Positions 63,848 to 64,000 of a DNA stretch of 64,000 bases are shown here, piece after piece. Within the stretch, counting starts at the first letter, position 1. The number at the start of each line of letters is the position of its first letter. The DNA lies in assembly GCA_002105175.1 (NCBI GenBank), contig MCGE01000001.1, positions 124,001 to 188,000 on the forward strand. The letters run 5' to 3'. This stretch comes from Absidia repens (Eukaryota > Mucoromycota > Mucoromycetes > Mucorales > Cunninghamellaceae). The notes beneath the pieces were generated by a model, which was given only the letters and a program-made list of their open reading frames with translations, had not been told where the DNA came from and made no database searches. Made by a program: the position numbers and the translations under genes.

Positions 63848-64000
63848 TCTAATAAATATAATAGATATATATATTTAAAATAAAGAGGGAATAAGACAAA
63901 GTAGAGAAAGAAAGGGGAGTAAAAAAAAAAAAAAGATCAAGCTGATATGGATATTTAAACACCGCTTTCGAAGTTGTCAAGATCACATGGGAAGTCTTTT
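63848..64000. other. Upstream region of DGAT1-like gene
   Basis: 153 bp to the window end: AT-rich with a run of about 14 A near 63921-63934. It should contain part of the DGAT1-like promoter; no site was recognised. Confidence 0.4.

Overview
The window is nuclear DNA from a filamentous fungus, almost certainly of the order Mucorales (Mucoromycota). A fused lycopene cyclase/phytoene synthase gene (carRP) is divergently paired with a phytoene dehydrogenase gene (carB), the carotenoid arrangement known from Mucor, Phycomyces and Blakeslea. The genes carry many short GTAAG...TAG introns, and the intergenic DNA is AT-rich with long A/T homopolymers. All exon models below were built by eye from splice signals and reading-phase consistency. 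No transcript or database evidence was available.

Layout. 1-703: 3' end of an unidentified gene. 3.1-5.3 kb: AVT-type vacuolar amino acid transporter (-). 6.2-9.2 kb: SEC23 (+). 11.4-13.5 kb: F-box protein (-). 14.6-16.4 kb: tryptophan-rich membrane-anchored protein of unknown function (-). 16.6-18.3 kb: SNF5/SFH1 remodeller subunit (-), back to back with INTS4 (+, 18.5-23.2 kb). 26.8-29.6 kb: RGS domain fused to an FSP1/AIFM2-like oxidoreductase (-). 30.9-32.2 kb: gene-like but broken sequence. 32.8-34.8 kb: NDT80-type transcription factor (-). 38.5-41.9 kb: KIN1/PAR-1 kinase (-). 42.4-43.3 kb: NATD1-like acetyltransferase (-). 44.8-46.7 kb: unknown protein with repeated Ser-aromatic-Ala motifs (+). 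49.9-50.9 kb: DUF4112 protein (-). 51.2-52.1 kb: TAF10 (-). 53.7-54.8 kb: ABHD11-like hydrolase (-). 55.2-56.4 kb: AT-hook protein (-). 57.1-59.0 kb: carRP (-). 59.7-61.7 kb: carB (+). 62.1-63.8 kb: DGAT1-like acyltransferase (-).

Most genes are housekeeping: secretion, transcription, chromatin, polarity and lipid metabolism. The only clear functional cluster is carRP-carB, which together turn geranylgeranyl diphosphate into beta-carotene. The neighbouring DGAT1-like gene makes neutral lipid, the usual sink for carotenoids, but co-function is only inferred.

The large gene-poor gaps share one dispersed repeat family: seven copies in both orientations, two forming a near-perfect inverted pair. 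Every copy holds a core of exactly 71 bp with no indels, while its flanks vary in sequence and length. This family is the best candidate here for something undescribed. Five otherwise intact genes are each interrupted by what looks like one missing base in or near a short homopolymer, which suggests sequence or assembly error rather than gene death.
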